A stretch of 64,000 nucleotides of DNA from Lysinibacillus fusiformis (GCF_007362955.1 NZ_CP041696.1:1054001-1118000), one strand, 5' to 3'. Counted from the first letter of the stretch, positions 25,218 through 33,930 are shown. Notes: a model not told the origin generated them from the letters alone. Program-made: numbers and translations.

Positions 25218-25556
25218 TTATATCTCATTGTATTTAGTATTTTTTCCAGTAAACTTTTCAATGGGATATTTTTCATTATTTTTTTGAAGTTTATTATTTA
25301 TTATATTTACTAAGTCCATATCCAATTCATTCGCAAATAATATTGCATAAATTAAAACATCCGCTAGCTCATCCTTCATTTTATCTAAATTCTTTTCAAC
25401 TGCTTCTTCACTCGTTTTCCATTGAAATAGCTCTAATAATTCACCAGCTTCAAGTGACAAAGAAAGTGCTAAATCCTTAGGATTATGGAATTGCTGCCAG
25501 TTACGTTGGTCTCTAAATTGCAAAATATTTTTACGTAGTTGTTCTAACTCACTCAT
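25218..25556 (-). CDS. MazG-like nucleotide pyrophosphohydrolase
   Basis: A 112-aa all-alpha NTP pyrophosphatase of the MazG/dCTPase group. The metal-binding signature is seen as EAGELLELFQW, then KDELADVLIYAILFA (EExxE...ExxD pattern). The family hydrolyses dNTPs, often dCTP, to the monophosphate. I chose the ATG at 25556, which starts one base after the stop of the DUF2075 gene with an AGGTGA site inside that gene's end, so the two proteins are translationally coupled. The pairing suggests a joint role; see findings. Confidence 0.85.
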   Translation of the reverse strand: MSELEQLRKNILQFRDQRNWQQFHNPKDLALSLSLEAGELLELFQWKTSEEAVEKNLDKMKDELADVLIYAILFANELDMDLVNIINNKLQKNNEKYPIEKFTGKNTKYNEI

Positions 25557-25557
25557 C

Positions 25558-27195
25558 CTATTCACCTGCTTTTTGATATTCTAAAAGTTTATTACGCAAT
25601 GCTTCATCACTTGAATAAATGTACAGCCCCTTAATTCCACGTTTCATTAAGATATTGATTGAGTTAAGGACTATTTTTTCCTTTGCTTCATTTACATTTT
25701 CAATTCCATCCATACCTGTATACGCACCTTTATCCATATACTTACTCGTATCAATGATGATTTCATCTTTAACAGTGTCATATTGAACAGATGGCCCAAG
25801 CACGACCCCAACATAATTTAAATCAAATCCTTGTATTGTATAAATTGAACCAGCCTCATGAACCGTTTCAGCTTTTTCTGCCCACGTATATTTCGTACTT
25901 GTTGTATTCCAAGGCAGTTGATATTCACCACTCGGTTCCTTCACGTAGTATGTCCCACCATCTTTTTTATGTAAGTAATCAAACGTTGATACAACACGGC
26001 TTAAACCATGCTTTGTATTTTTCGCTTTAATCACATCATGCATGTCCTTCATCGATTCAAACACTTTAAATTCATAGTTTTTATCTTTAGGAAGCGGCAT
26101 TAAATTTTTATGCTTGAACTCGTTTATCCAATTGATTACGTCATCATTCGCCTGCATACGAAATTGGTTTGTTAACTGGTATTCTTCGTGAAAAGTGCTT
26201 AATTTTTTGAGCTCTTCTAATATCGCTGCTCCCCATAGGCTCTTCAGTTTCAACACTTGATTTTGGTCATAAATGATGACAACTACTTTTGCTAGCTTCA
26301 TCAGCTCCTCTAAATGATTGTTGCCGTGGAAGTTATTATAAGTATCTGGCTTTGTTAACAGTAAATGCGCTTCATCTACGAAAATGATATCTGCTTTTCT
26401 CTCCTCCTTATGCAACGTATTAATCAGAGGTGTAGGCTTTGCAAAGTTTTTCCCTTTTAAATGCTTCACTTGTTTCGCTATATCTTTATACGTTTTAAAC
26501 ATTTCCTCATGGTTCACTACTAAATAATTTTCTGTGCTATATAAATCTGAAGATGCTTCTTCTACTCTTTCTTGAATGGTGTTGAAAATAGAACTTAACA
26601 CGACGCTTTTGCCAACTCCAGCTTCACCTTCAATGACTAATAGACTGCCGTATTCACCTGTGTTTTGAGTTACTCTCTTCTCACAAAATTCGAGTACTTT
26701 ATCTTTTAATTCCAGTTGTTCTAAGGATAATTCTTTGAATGGAGATAATTTAAAAATATCTTTGTTTTCAATCACATGCAGCTCATTGTCGACAAGCTTT
26801 TGTTCATGTAGCTTTTGCCAAAGTTCTTTAAATAGTTGTTGATCGTAGTAAGACTTGTTGTAGTAGTTGTGAGTAAAATCGCTAGCCATTTTACTTTTAT
26901 TTTGAAGCGTATATTTTTCATCACCTAGAAAGTAGTTAATCAGCTTTGTCTCTAGATGAAACGTTGCTGAACGATTGAACTGTTCATGCTTAATCAAATT
27001 TACTTGCTTAATATTTTTACGTCCCTTTAAATGAGCTTTCATCCGATTTTTAAAATAAACAGTTTCACCAATATAAGCTTCTTTATTGCCATTTAAAACA
27101 TAAATGACTGGATAGTTTAGGAATTGCTCTTTGTTGTTGATTTGATTAATGCTTTCTTGTTTGAAAGGCCATGATAGAATTTCGATAGCTGTCAT
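25558..27195 (-). CDS. GIY-YIG nuclease-DUF2075 superfamily 1 helicase fusion
   Basis: A 545-aa protein. Residues about 29-60 form a GIY-YIG-like module (VIYVLNGNKEAYIGET, then R51 and H55). A DUF2075 helicase/ATPase domain follows, with Walker A EGEAGVGKS near 190 and Walker B FVDEAH near 272-277; later blocks include YQLTNQFR and AGSIYTIQGFDLNYVGVVLG, typical of superfamily 1. I chose the ATG at 27195 behind the AAGGAGT site. It heads a two-gene operon with the MazG-like gene. DUF2075 proteins fused to nucleases are found in defence-rich regions; activity and target here are inferred. Confidence 0.8.
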   Translation of the reverse strand: MTAIEILSWPFKQESINQINNKEQFLNYPVIYVLNGNKEAYIGETVYFKNRMKAHLKGRKNIKQVNLIKHEQFNRSATFHLETKLINYFLGDEKYTLQNKSKMASDFTHNYYNKSYYDQQLFKELWQKLHEQKLVDNELHVIENKDIFKLSPFKELSLEQLELKDKVLEFCEKRVTQNTGEYGSLLVIEGEAGVGKSVVLSSIFNTIQERVEEASSDLYSTENYLVVNHEEMFKTYKDIAKQVKHLKGKNFAKPTPLINTLHKEERKADIIFVDEAHLLLTKPDTYNNFHGNNHLEELMKLAKVVVIIYDQNQVLKLKSLWGAAILEELKKLSTFHEEYQLTNQFRMQANDDVINWINEFKHKNLMPLPKDKNYEFKVFESMKDMHDVIKAKNTKHGLSRVVSTFDYLHKKDGGTYYVKEPSGEYQLPWNTTSTKYTWAEKAETVHEAGSIYTIQGFDLNYVGVVLGPSVQYDTVKDEIIIDTSKYMDKGAYTGMDGIENVNEAKEKIVLNSINILMKRGIKGLYIYSSDEALRNKLLEYQKAGE

Positions 27196-27233
27196 TTCTT
27201 TACTCCTTATCACTTTGCAAGGCTATTTCTTCA

Positions 27234-27373
27234 TTATATTATTTTACGCATTCTCATAAATCCTACTTTGAACTTAAAAGTTGTAGTATAAATTGCAATG
27301 ACTAATAAAATTAAACCCAATAAAAATAATCAATTCTCTTCATCAAATTTGAGAAACTAATAATTCGTTTCAT
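27234..27373 (-). pseudogene. Frameshifted small membrane protein
   Basis: After a GAGGAGTAAAGG site, ATG at 27373 opens MKRIISFSNLMKRI. One frameshift then gives a hydrophobic segment (LFLLGLILLVIAIYTTTFKF) and a basic end (MRMRKII) before the TAA at 27234. Without the shift the frame stops after 20 residues. It looks like a single-helix membrane protein broken by an indel. The family is unknown. Confidence 0.4.
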
Positions 27374-27823
27374 CCTTTACTCCTCAATACTCTGGTTAAT
27401 TCCTATATAATTAAATCTAACTAACTATAATTCATGTTACTATTTTATCATAATCAACCCATTTTTCACTTGTAATAGACTACGAATTAAAATGGAAACT
27501 ATTATTTAAAGTTTTTGTAATAAAAAAAGCGCCAAACCCTTTATATATCAAGGAATTTGACACTTTTTGAAACTATTTTGTTTCAAATGTATGGTGACGG
27601 CTGATCTTCTACCACCAATCTCAAAAAGTATTGATAGATCAGTGTTTATAAGGGTTTTCCGTTAATTTCGAAACTAATAAAATGCCATATTAAATGCCAT
27701 TTATCAAAAATAGCGTTGTTGGGGGCAAGTTTAGATGGATGATGAAATACCTAGATTGGAGCGAATTGCTTCGATCTTTTTTCTTTATTACCCACACATT
27801 GTAAAGAACCCCTTTGAAACTCT
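27374..27823. other. Intergenic stretch, degraded
   Basis: No intact gene is seen. The stretch contains the terminator at 27522-27566. To its right (27570-27730) is sequence of the kind found downstream of phage integrase genes, with the repeated block AAATGCCAT, but no integrase motif can be read with confidence. Confidence 0.4.
27522..27566 (-). terminator. Terminator, minus strand
   Basis: AAGTGTCAAATTCCTT pairs with AAGGGTTTGGCGCTT (with G-T pairs) and is followed on the minus strand by seven T. The gene it served is no longer recognisable. Confidence 0.7.
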
Positions 27824-28042
27824 TCAGTCTTTAGTTATTTGCCGATTCCTATAAACAATCAAAGCAATAATCGCAAGAATTAAAGCTAAAATACTAGAAG
27901 TCAAAAAGAATAAAGATAAAGCTCTCTTTTCTCCCCAGTTGTTAAACGCTTGTGAAAAACCGACAAAAATCATCAAAAAGTATAGTACCAATTGAAACTT
28001 TGAAACATCTTTATACAATAGAATACCTTCCTTCTTATTCAA
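27824..28042 (-). CDS. Small two-helix membrane protein
   Basis: A 72-aa protein with a TTG start at 28042 and a GGTGA site nine bases upstream. There are two predicted membrane segments (LVLYFLMIFVGFSQAF and LFFLTSSILALILAIIALIV) ending in a basic tail (YRNRQITKD). It lies 65 bp from a second small membrane protein gene on the same strand. The function is not known. Confidence 0.5.
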   Translation of the reverse strand: MNKKEGILLYKDVSKFQLVLYFLMIFVGFSQAFNNWGEKRALSLFFLTSSILALILAIIALIVYRNRQITKD

Positions 28043-28107
28043 TTGTTAATTTCACCATTACGTAAGGTATAAAATGCAAATTTAAGTTTTAGAATATGCC
28101 CTTATAT

Positions 28108-28296
28108 TTAGTTATTCAAGTTCTTTTTAAGTAATTTATTATTGGAGATAGCAACTTCTATTAAACCAATCATACATATTGCTAAAAATAATATAGACCA
28201 ATTGATTTTTCCAACTAATAAAAGCGTATAGGTAACATCAATTACACAGTATAATAATATAATGATAGCAATAACTATCCCTTTTTTATTCTTCAT
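28108..28296 (-). CDS. Small two-helix membrane protein
   Basis: A 62-aa protein with a GTGGAAAG site before the ATG at 28296. Two hydrophobic segments (IVIAIIILLYCVIDVTYTLL and WSILFLAICMIGLIEVAI) are flanked by Lys-rich ends. It is probably co-transcribed with the 72-aa membrane protein gene downstream. Such pairs can be bacteriocin immunity or toxin-associated proteins, but nothing here proves it. Confidence 0.5.
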   Translation of the reverse strand: MKNKKGIVIAIIILLYCVIDVTYTLLLVGKINWSILFLAICMIGLIEVAISNNKLLKKNLNN

Positions 28297-28459
28297 CTTT
28301 CCACCACTTTCTCTTTCACATGATACTAATGTAAAAATATGCCGACTTAATTATACATTAATTAGCTAATTTTTGTATTATTAAACAATTTTTCATAATG
28401 GCACTTTTTATTTGAGCATTCACAATAAAAAACACCTACCGTAGCAAGTGCTTATTTTA

Positions 28460-28684
28460 TTACTTTTCTTTATTCTCTTTTTGTCGAAATTCCATTTCTT
28501 CACATTTTTGTTCTTCTTCCAATCTTTTATCGGCAACAGGTATTTTTTGTCTATTTTAGGTGCAATCAAATGAGTCATATTATCACCAACTGTCACGCAG
28601 TGGGCGTCTGCTAATCTAGAGATCTAACTGCAAAGGGACTCTACATTAATTGTTCCAATTTCGATAGGTTCAATCGAATATAAA
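28460..28684 (-). pseudogene. Remnant of a TniQ-family transposition protein
   Basis: The minus strand reads YSIEPIEIGTINVESLCS, an in-frame TAG, then ISRLADAHCVTVGDNMTHLI and, after a frameshift in an A-run, ADKRLEEEQKCEEMEF to a stop at 28460. The spacing and residues (IGT-VESL-S-ISRLA-H-V-VG) are those of TniQ N-termini, which guide target choice in Tn7-like transposons. The TAG replaces a Tyr codon. The rest of the protein and its TnsABC partners are absent, so this is a dead relic of a Tn7-like element. Confidence 0.5.
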
Positions 28685-28771
28685 CAACTAATGAGCCTTC
28701 TTCAACTATAGCCCCCATTGAACAAGAAATATAATTCTTTCTTATCTTTTTAAAAAGAGCAACCTAAAATA

Positions 28772-28832
28772 TGAACTGAACCCTGAATAGTGGACACTAT
28801 AAAAAATTGCCTCTGTTCGGGGTTCAGTTCAC
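28772..28832. mobile_element. Miniature element or IS3-type end pair
   Basis: TGAACTGAACCCTGAATAG at the left and its near-perfect inverse at the right enclose 61 bp. The left end runs into GTGGACACT, a motif seen at the ends of IS3-family elements. No transposase is left. The stem could also terminate transcription of the downstream-facing protease gene. Confidence 0.5.
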
Positions 28833-28930
28833 TAGTTCATATATAAGACCCTTTTCTTTTCTATATCGAAAAGCAATTATCGGATAGTTTGTATACTTAT
28901 CATTTAATGAAAGATTATAAACTACGTAAC

Positions 28931-29890
28931 TTATAGTTTTTTGTCTTGTTGATTCACCATCAAACGAGCACGATGTGGGGTCATCCAATTTTCAGTCGCG
29001 CGAGGAGTAAAACGACGTATACTAGGTCCCTTGTCATCTGTGAAGACATGAGGGATGTCATAGTTTGGCAACATACTTTTTGTCTCTACTGGTCCTTCTG
29101 TCAAATGTGACTGGCACCCACTAAAGCGATCATCCGAATGTTTTTTTCCATACTCATCACATAACCATTGCATCCACACATCGGTCTTTACATCTTCGTA
29201 ACCTGGAGTGAAGTAGTTCGGATCTTCAATTGGATTTGGCCCCCATGATAGACAGCCACATACTTGTGGATTATTAGAGAACCAGTTAATTGTTAATGGA
29301 CCTCCTGATTGTCCATGAGCAGCGTCAATATCTGTCTTGAGTTGTCTATTATCATGAATTCCAGTACAAACACCATCTTCATCAATCCACATTTCATCAG
29401 TGTGATCTCCTGGAAAACCAATATGTTGAAAGTGATCTCTTTCATTAGCCCAACGATTTACTGGAAACTTTGCTGACGTTCCTAAAAAACCAGTTTGAAA
29501 TCCAGCCGGTTGTGCAAGAGAGATTAACGCCCAATCTCGTGAACCTCCATTGTAGACAGCCCTCATTTCAGACCAATCGTAAATTCCATAGGGCATATTT
29601 GAATGATTCCTTGCTGGTATAAAACGAAAAGTTTCTATATCGAGAAATTGATTGTTAGTACCTTTCACAACATGTCCTGCAGTCAGTACCGTATAGTCGC
29701 TGATTAAAGAACCAGATGCTTGCAATATAGTACCATTTCGTAGCTTAATTTCAATTTGGCCTACGCAACGGTTTGGAAACACATCTGGACGCGCCACTTG
29801 TATACGATCGTCAAACAACATTTCTTGAGAAACTTTTAATGGATTTGCATTTTTAATAACTGTAGATTTCATGATATTAGAATCTGCCAT
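28931..29890 (-). CDS. Trypsin-like serine protease without signal peptide
   Basis: A 319-aa chymotrypsin-fold (V8/glutamyl endopeptidase-like) protease. The catalytic triad is visible: His73 in LTAGHVV, Asp119 in SRDWALISL and Ser195 in GQSGGPL. There is no signal peptide or membrane segment, so it is cytoplasmic or exported by an unusual route. It follows the subtilisin-like protease gene by 102 bp on the same strand, with a hairpin in between. The C-terminal 80 residues (KKHSDDRFSGCQSHLTEG onward) are of unknown function. Confidence 0.85.
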   Translation of the reverse strand: MADSNIMKSTVIKNANPLKVSQEMLFDDRIQVARPDVFPNRCVGQIEIKLRNGTILQASGSLISDYTVLTAGHVVKGTNNQFLDIETFRFIPARNHSNMPYGIYDWSEMRAVYNGGSRDWALISLAQPAGFQTGFLGTSAKFPVNRWANERDHFQHIGFPGDHTDEMWIDEDGVCTGIHDNRQLKTDIDAAHGQSGGPLTINWFSNNPQVCGCLSWGPNPIEDPNYFTPGYEDVKTDVWMQWLCDEYGKKHSDDRFSGCQSHLTEGPVETKSMLPNYDIPHVFTDDKGPSIRRFTPRATENWMTPHRARLMVNQQDKKL

Positions 29891-29935
29891 TTTCTAACCT
29901 CCAATAAAGTATTTAACCGTTTAGATTGTCTGCTT

Positions 29936-29970
29936 AAAAGAGCCTGAACATTGGTTAGAACATCAGGCTC
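29936..29970 (-). terminator. Terminator or attenuator between the two protease genes
   Basis: GAGCCTGA and TCAGGCTC are perfect arms around a 15-base loop, followed on the minus strand by TTTTAAG. The T-run is short, so read-through into the trypsin-like gene is likely. Confidence 0.65.
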
Positions 29971-29992
29971 AAGTATTTCTAGCACAGTATTA

Positions 29993-31501
29993 TTATGAAC
30001 GTGCTTTTTTTACAGTTTCATAAGCATCCACCAAACCATGACCAGTTGCTAGATCCACGCCCGGAACTGCTTCATGTCCTCCAGTACTCGGGTTTGAATT
30101 TCCAGATGCCACATCACGGGCAGTGTCCTTTAGAACCTCTCTAATTTGTGCAGGGGATAAATTAGGTGACATCTGCTTTACTAAGGCACAAATACCGGCT
30201 AGCTGTGGTGCTGCTGCGGAAGTACCACTAAAAGCTGCCCAACCGTCGTTGTTAGGAGTTTCATCCCCATTCGGATGAGTATTGCCAGAGAGTTTAACAT
30301 CGATTTGACTCCCAGGTTCAACCGGAAGCATAATATAAGCGGCTTTTGGAGGCATTCCCACTAACCCACATACATCAGGAGAGGTTCTGTTATTAAAGTC
30401 AGGAATGCGACTTAAAAATCCACTAGCATATGGAGTTGCTTCGAATGTGCCGTCTGCATGCATATAGGCACCTCCCGCAGAAATAACATCAGGATGTTGG
30501 CCTGGGAAAGACCATTGACCATTTCCTGCTGAACAAACAACTGTAATCCCCTGTGTCACTGCATCAGCAATACAAGCAGCTAAAGTCTTGTCTGCAGCTG
30601 AATATAATTCCGCACTATCTATACTTTTTCCCCAACTAATAGAAATAATATGGGGGTTCAATTCTACCGCTTTATTAAACGTCCCAACAGATGTAATAAG
30701 ATTAAATTTCACCATTGTAAAATCAGCATCAGGCGCCACCGCAAAAATATTTGCTGATTCTCCTGTCCCATGACTCTCTTCATCATGTTCCGGATCTGTT
30801 GATCCCGGCCCAAGGACAACTGGGTTAGAACGATACCCGCGTTGGGTGAAAAAAGGATGAGCGTACCACCCGGTATCTATCATGACTACTTTAATATCAC
30901 GGCCTGTAATCCCATCCCGATGGACCCGATCAGCATTAAGTCCAAGAGAAACGTCCGCTGGTACGTTTAGATGCCAATAAGACTTCGGGGGTGGGAACGC
31001 AGAAGGTTTTGTTGATGCAAAGAAATTTCGTTCTGCCTCTGTCAAAATAGTCGTTAATGATTCAGATGGTTCAATTACACCTAAGCGAATTCTCGGTTCT
31101 TCAATCGCGACTCCTTCTAATACATCAGCTAGAGTGCTTTTGGACACATCAATTAACCCAGGAGTATCGGTGTCTGGAGTATCAAGAAATGTCGACGTAG
31201 TCATTTCATTGAATTTTTGTACTTCTCGTTCTACCGGGATGATTTTAGTTTTAAACACTCGTTCGTAAACCTCTGGCGGAGCTGAAATAGTTATGGTAAT
31301 AGGGCTTACATGCAATACTTCAAACCCTTCGGAACGTAAACGCTCAACAGCTGACTCTACCAATTCGGGTTCTGAGTGGAAATTCAGGACCGTTTCGCTG
31401 TTGATAGGAAATGGAGCTTCAAAAAGAGAACGCCCTCCCACAGATTTTACGGAAGCTTCCGCATATACGACAGGAGGTAGATTGTTTAGGTTATTTACCA
31501 T
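29993..31501 (-). CDS. Subtilisin-like (S8) serine protease without signal peptide
   Basis: A 502-aa protease with an N-terminal propeptide-like region (about 1-185, including FHSEPELVESAVERLRSEGF) and a complete S8 domain: Asp209 in VVMIDTGW, His244 in ESHGTGES, the oxyanion Asn327 in SAGNG and Ser428 in SGTSAAAP. No signal peptide is present. Start by the GAAGGTGCAGAA site at 31501. The propeptide fold hints at self-inhibition until processed. Together with the trypsin-like neighbour it forms a two-protease operon, an unusual arrangement for proteins lacking export signals. Confidence 0.88.
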   Translation of the reverse strand: MVNNLNNLPPVVYAEASVKSVGGRSLFEAPFPINSETVLNFHSEPELVESAVERLRSEGFEVLHVSPITITISAPPEVYERVFKTKIIPVEREVQKFNEMTTSTFLDTPDTDTPGLIDVSKSTLADVLEGVAIEEPRIRLGVIEPSESLTTILTEAERNFFASTKPSAFPPPKSYWHLNVPADVSLGLNADRVHRDGITGRDIKVVMIDTGWYAHPFFTQRGYRSNPVVLGPGSTDPEHDEESHGTGESANIFAVAPDADFTMVKFNLITSVGTFNKAVELNPHIISISWGKSIDSAELYSAADKTLAACIADAVTQGITVVCSAGNGQWSFPGQHPDVISAGGAYMHADGTFEATPYASGFLSRIPDFNNRTSPDVCGLVGMPPKAAYIMLPVEPGSQIDVKLSGNTHPNGDETPNNDGWAAFSGTSAAAPQLAGICALVKQMSPNLSPAQIREVLKDTARDVASGNSNPSTGGHEAVPGVDLATGHGLVDAYETVKKARS

Positions 31502-31855
31502 TTCTGCACCTTCTTTTTTTCATTATTTTTTTGGCAAATCTTATTATGGCTAAAAATAAATATAGTATACCGTGTAATACTGATGATGGTATGTTGATAG
31601 TATTTAACGTTCCTTTGGGAGTAAACCATTAAGATAGGAAGTTCTAAAATGCATGTAAATTTCAGAATTTAATGAAATTTCATAAGGGATATTTTTTGCA
31701 CTTCTAGGTAATGCTAACCTCATATGTTTAACTTTAGGTTGTGATGATATGTGTGAAATCTACCCAAACAATTGAGCAGGGTCTAAGTAAAGTTGGTTAG
31801 ATAGGAGATTAACAAATTGAGTGAGATTTTAAATAAAAATAAGGAGTGATTCAAC
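31502..31855. other. Divergent intergenic region
   Basis: AT-rich region between the protease operon and the plus-strand gene at 31856. It must hold the promoters for both directions, but I cannot assign -35/-10 boxes with confidence and see no gene. Confidence 0.4.
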
Positions 31856-32200
31856 ATAAAAAACGAACAATTACTGGGGTTAATTTACAAAAATGAATTT
31901 TATGAAATACTTGTGAACCAAAATCCTACAAAATTTATTGAAAGTATTAAACCAATGGTTTCACGTTTACCAAAAGAGCTTACTTTTTCAAATGAGGATG
32001 AGCGAAATATTGTGCTTGTTTCTTTGGAAGAAACGGGACAAGGTATCGAACCAATATTAGTGAAGAAATCAGGACCGTTATCCGAAATACTTACTGAAAT
32101 GTTGTTGAAACATAGTCATACTGAAATACCAGATTCATTCTTACCTTCTATAGTCGGTGGATCTGTAAATTTTCCAATCCAAAACGATGCAGAAAAGTAA
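31856..32200 (+). CDS. Hypothetical protein with apparent ATA start codon
   Basis: A frame of 114 residues (KNEQLLGLIYKNEFYEILVN, later LVSLEETGQGIEPILVKKSG) that reads as one continuous protein from 31856. The only good ribosome binding site, AAGGAGTG at 31841, is spaced for the ATA codon at 31856-31858. The first standard start (GTG at 31913) has no site and would remove 19 residues. Either initiation is at AUA or an ATG has mutated. It diverges from the protease operon and ends in its own terminator. The family is unknown. Confidence 0.55.
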   Translation: MKNEQLLGLIYKNEFYEILVNQNPTKFIESIKPMVSRLPKELTFSNEDERNIVLVSLEETGQGIEPILVKKSGPLSEILTEMLLKHSHTEIPDSFLPSIVGGSVNFPIQNDAEK

Positions 32201-32314
32201 TTACCCACTTTAAATTCAATCAAAGCCTAAAAAAGTACCCCTCCTTATCTTACTATTTACTTGAACTAGATAAAGAAGATGGCTATACAAGAAACTTAAT
32301 CATATTTTATGATA

Positions 32315-32352
32315 GAGTAATGAGTCGTTAAAAGATTCATTACTCTTCTTTA
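32315..32352 (+). terminator. Terminator after the hypothetical gene
   Basis: GAGTAATGA and TCATTACTC arms with a 13-base loop, then TTCTTTATTT. Confidence 0.75.
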
Positions 32353-32836
32353 TTTCTAAATGCAAAATGAATCTAATCTTAGTTTTATTTACGAAAAAAA
32401 ACTCCCCTATTCTGCTTTGAATGAATCCTTTTTCTTTGGCTAGGTGTTCTAGAGTATGGGGAGACATATGTCGTTGTAATTCTCAGCAATCGGTTGAAGT
32501 TTGTCAAGAGTCGATAAATTCATAAAGAAACGCCATCCTTTCCTAAAATTCTACAGAAAGGATAACGTCTTTTTCGCTTTATGAATAGTACAAAATCTTA
32601 GCTTGATAGTGACGGTGGACCGCCACATGTTCATCAATTTAAGAAATTGGTTGTTCCCTAGAACGAAAGAAATGACATAAATTCTCATAAAGAACCGTAG
32701 AGATATAAAATTTCCGTTTTTGGGATATTTCAAAATCTTTGTCATGCTTCACGTACAATAAAAGGTATTGAGACCATTCATTCCTTATATAAACAAAGAC
32801 GAAGTCTTCAAATAGACTCCGCCTTTTCGACATACA
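32353..32836. other. Intergenic stretch with hairpins, no convincing gene
   Basis: Short minus-strand frames are present (for example 32639-32833) but lack ribosome binding sites and recognisable domains. The interval 32522-32583 forms an imperfect inverted repeat (CATAAAG...CCTTTC / GAAAGG...CTTTATG). The whole stretch resembles a decayed insertion sequence, but I cannot name one. Confidence 0.4.
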
Positions 32837-32837
32837 A

Positions 32838-32868
32838 CAAAGCGCCCCGGAAAAACACCTGGGCGCTA
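32838..32868 (-). terminator. Terminator of the DUF3465-like gene
   Basis: AGCGCCCAGG and CCGGGGCGCT arms around TGTTTTT on the minus strand, followed by TTGTTG. It lies 32 bp past the stop at 32900. Confidence 0.7.
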
Positions 32869-32899
32869 TTTAACGCTTACGAAAGAGTTAACGAATTAT

Positions 32900-33343
32900 C
32901 TATTCGTAATGTTTACCATTATAATTTACAAACCCTACCGGGCGATGTGTGAAGTGTATTACTGGATCCCCCGGATTACCAATTCCAACTTTTGCATGTG
33001 TTTTATCAACATACTCCCCTTGCAGTTCGATTTCTTCCCCTTCTTTAAAGTCAGGGATACGCTTAGTCAATCCCAATGTATCCCCATAGCGAATTGCACA
33101 GAAAGCTTCTTCTGTTACTAGAGATTTTGGTGCACCTTTTATATCAATAACTTGAATATTATTAATTAAAATATGCTGATGTTTTCCACCTTTTGAATCA
33201 GAATCATCTTCTTCAACTAATTTTATTGTTGCTTTAACATGTACGATGGGAGCATGAAATGAAAGAGGATTTCGATGATGCTCCATAAAATGATCTGCTA
33301 ACGTATTACCAAAATGGGGATGGTGTTGTAAATGTTTATTCAT
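32900..33343 (-). CDS. DUF3465-like (OB-fold) protein
   Basis: A 147-aa protein. I chose the ATG at 33343 after the GGAGGGAACATCT site. The His-rich N-terminus (NKHLQHHPHFGNTLADHFME) is followed by a beta-rich domain with KHQHILINNIQVIDIKGA, FKEGEEIELQGEYV and a C-terminal VIHFTHRPVGFVNYNGKHYE. The GEYV...IHxTH pattern matches my recollection of the DUF3465 family, small OB-fold proteins of unknown role. It is monocistronic with a terminator. Confidence 0.6.
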   Translation of the reverse strand: MNKHLQHHPHFGNTLADHFMEHHRNPLSFHAPIVHVKATIKLVEEDDSDSKGGKHQHILINNIQVIDIKGAPKSLVTEEAFCAIRYGDTLGLTKRIPDFKEGEEIELQGEYVDKTHAKVGIGNPGDPVIHFTHRPVGFVNYNGKHYE

Positions 33344-33546
33344 AGATGTTCCCTCCATAGTCAAAATAAATACTTACTTCTATTATTGTTTACAGATACA
33401 CAAAATTTATTATTGACAAAAAATCCGGTTAAGCGATGTTTACCACCTGACCGTAATATATCTGAAAGTTGCTTTTATATTTTCCGATGCGAATATAGGA
33501 ATCGATATGTTTTTTAAATTCTTCGTATGATCTGGCAGTAACATCC

Positions 33547-33822
33547 GTAAAGCAATTTAGAGATAAACATCAATACATGAGTATCGCGAAAATTGGATTA
33601 ACAAAAAATGAACTAAAAAAAGTAATATCACGCCAACTTTGTATCATGTTCTTTTTACCAATTGTAATAGCTTTACTTCATAGTATTATTGCATTTATTG
33701 CACTACAGAAGCTCGTCTCATTTTCTATTGTAATGGATTCTGTTTATTTACTAACATTTTTTATCTCTACAAGTTATGTACTTTTTTATCGTTCGTTGGC
33801 GCTACCTTCGTTATCTTTATAG
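33547..33822 (+). pseudogene. C-terminal fragment of a BceB-like ABC transporter permease
   Basis: An open frame without a start (QFRDKHQYMSIAKIGLTKNE, LKKVISRQLCIMFFLPIVIA, then a second hydrophobic segment) matches the last FtsX-type domain of bacitracin-export permeases of the BceB group, in which a cytoplasmic KIGLT-type loop precedes the final helices. About 80% of the gene is missing, and no BceA ATPase is nearby. A strong bidirectional terminator follows. Confidence 0.6.
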
Positions 33823-33876
33823 AGAAATTATGTAGTTTTTTAATTGAGCTTAGATAATCAATAATCCATCCTTTTA

Positions 33877-33930
33877 AAAGTACCCTATAAGATAGATACT
33901 AAAAAAGTTTCTCTTATAGGGTACTTTTAT
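33877..33930. terminator. Bidirectional intrinsic terminator
   Basis: AAAAGTACCCTATAAGA pairs with TCTTATAGGGTACTTTT around a 19-base loop; A and T runs on both sides let it work in both directions, between the BceB fragment and the convergent chemoreceptor gene. Confidence 0.85.

Noticed and set aside
27570..27730. Integrase C-terminal remnant
   Set aside because: The block resembles sequence found after phage integrase genes, but no integrase motif can be read in any frame.
32639..32833. 64-aa minus-strand frame as a real gene
   Set aside because: No ribosome binding site and no family resemblance; the stretch contains several hairpins and appears degraded.
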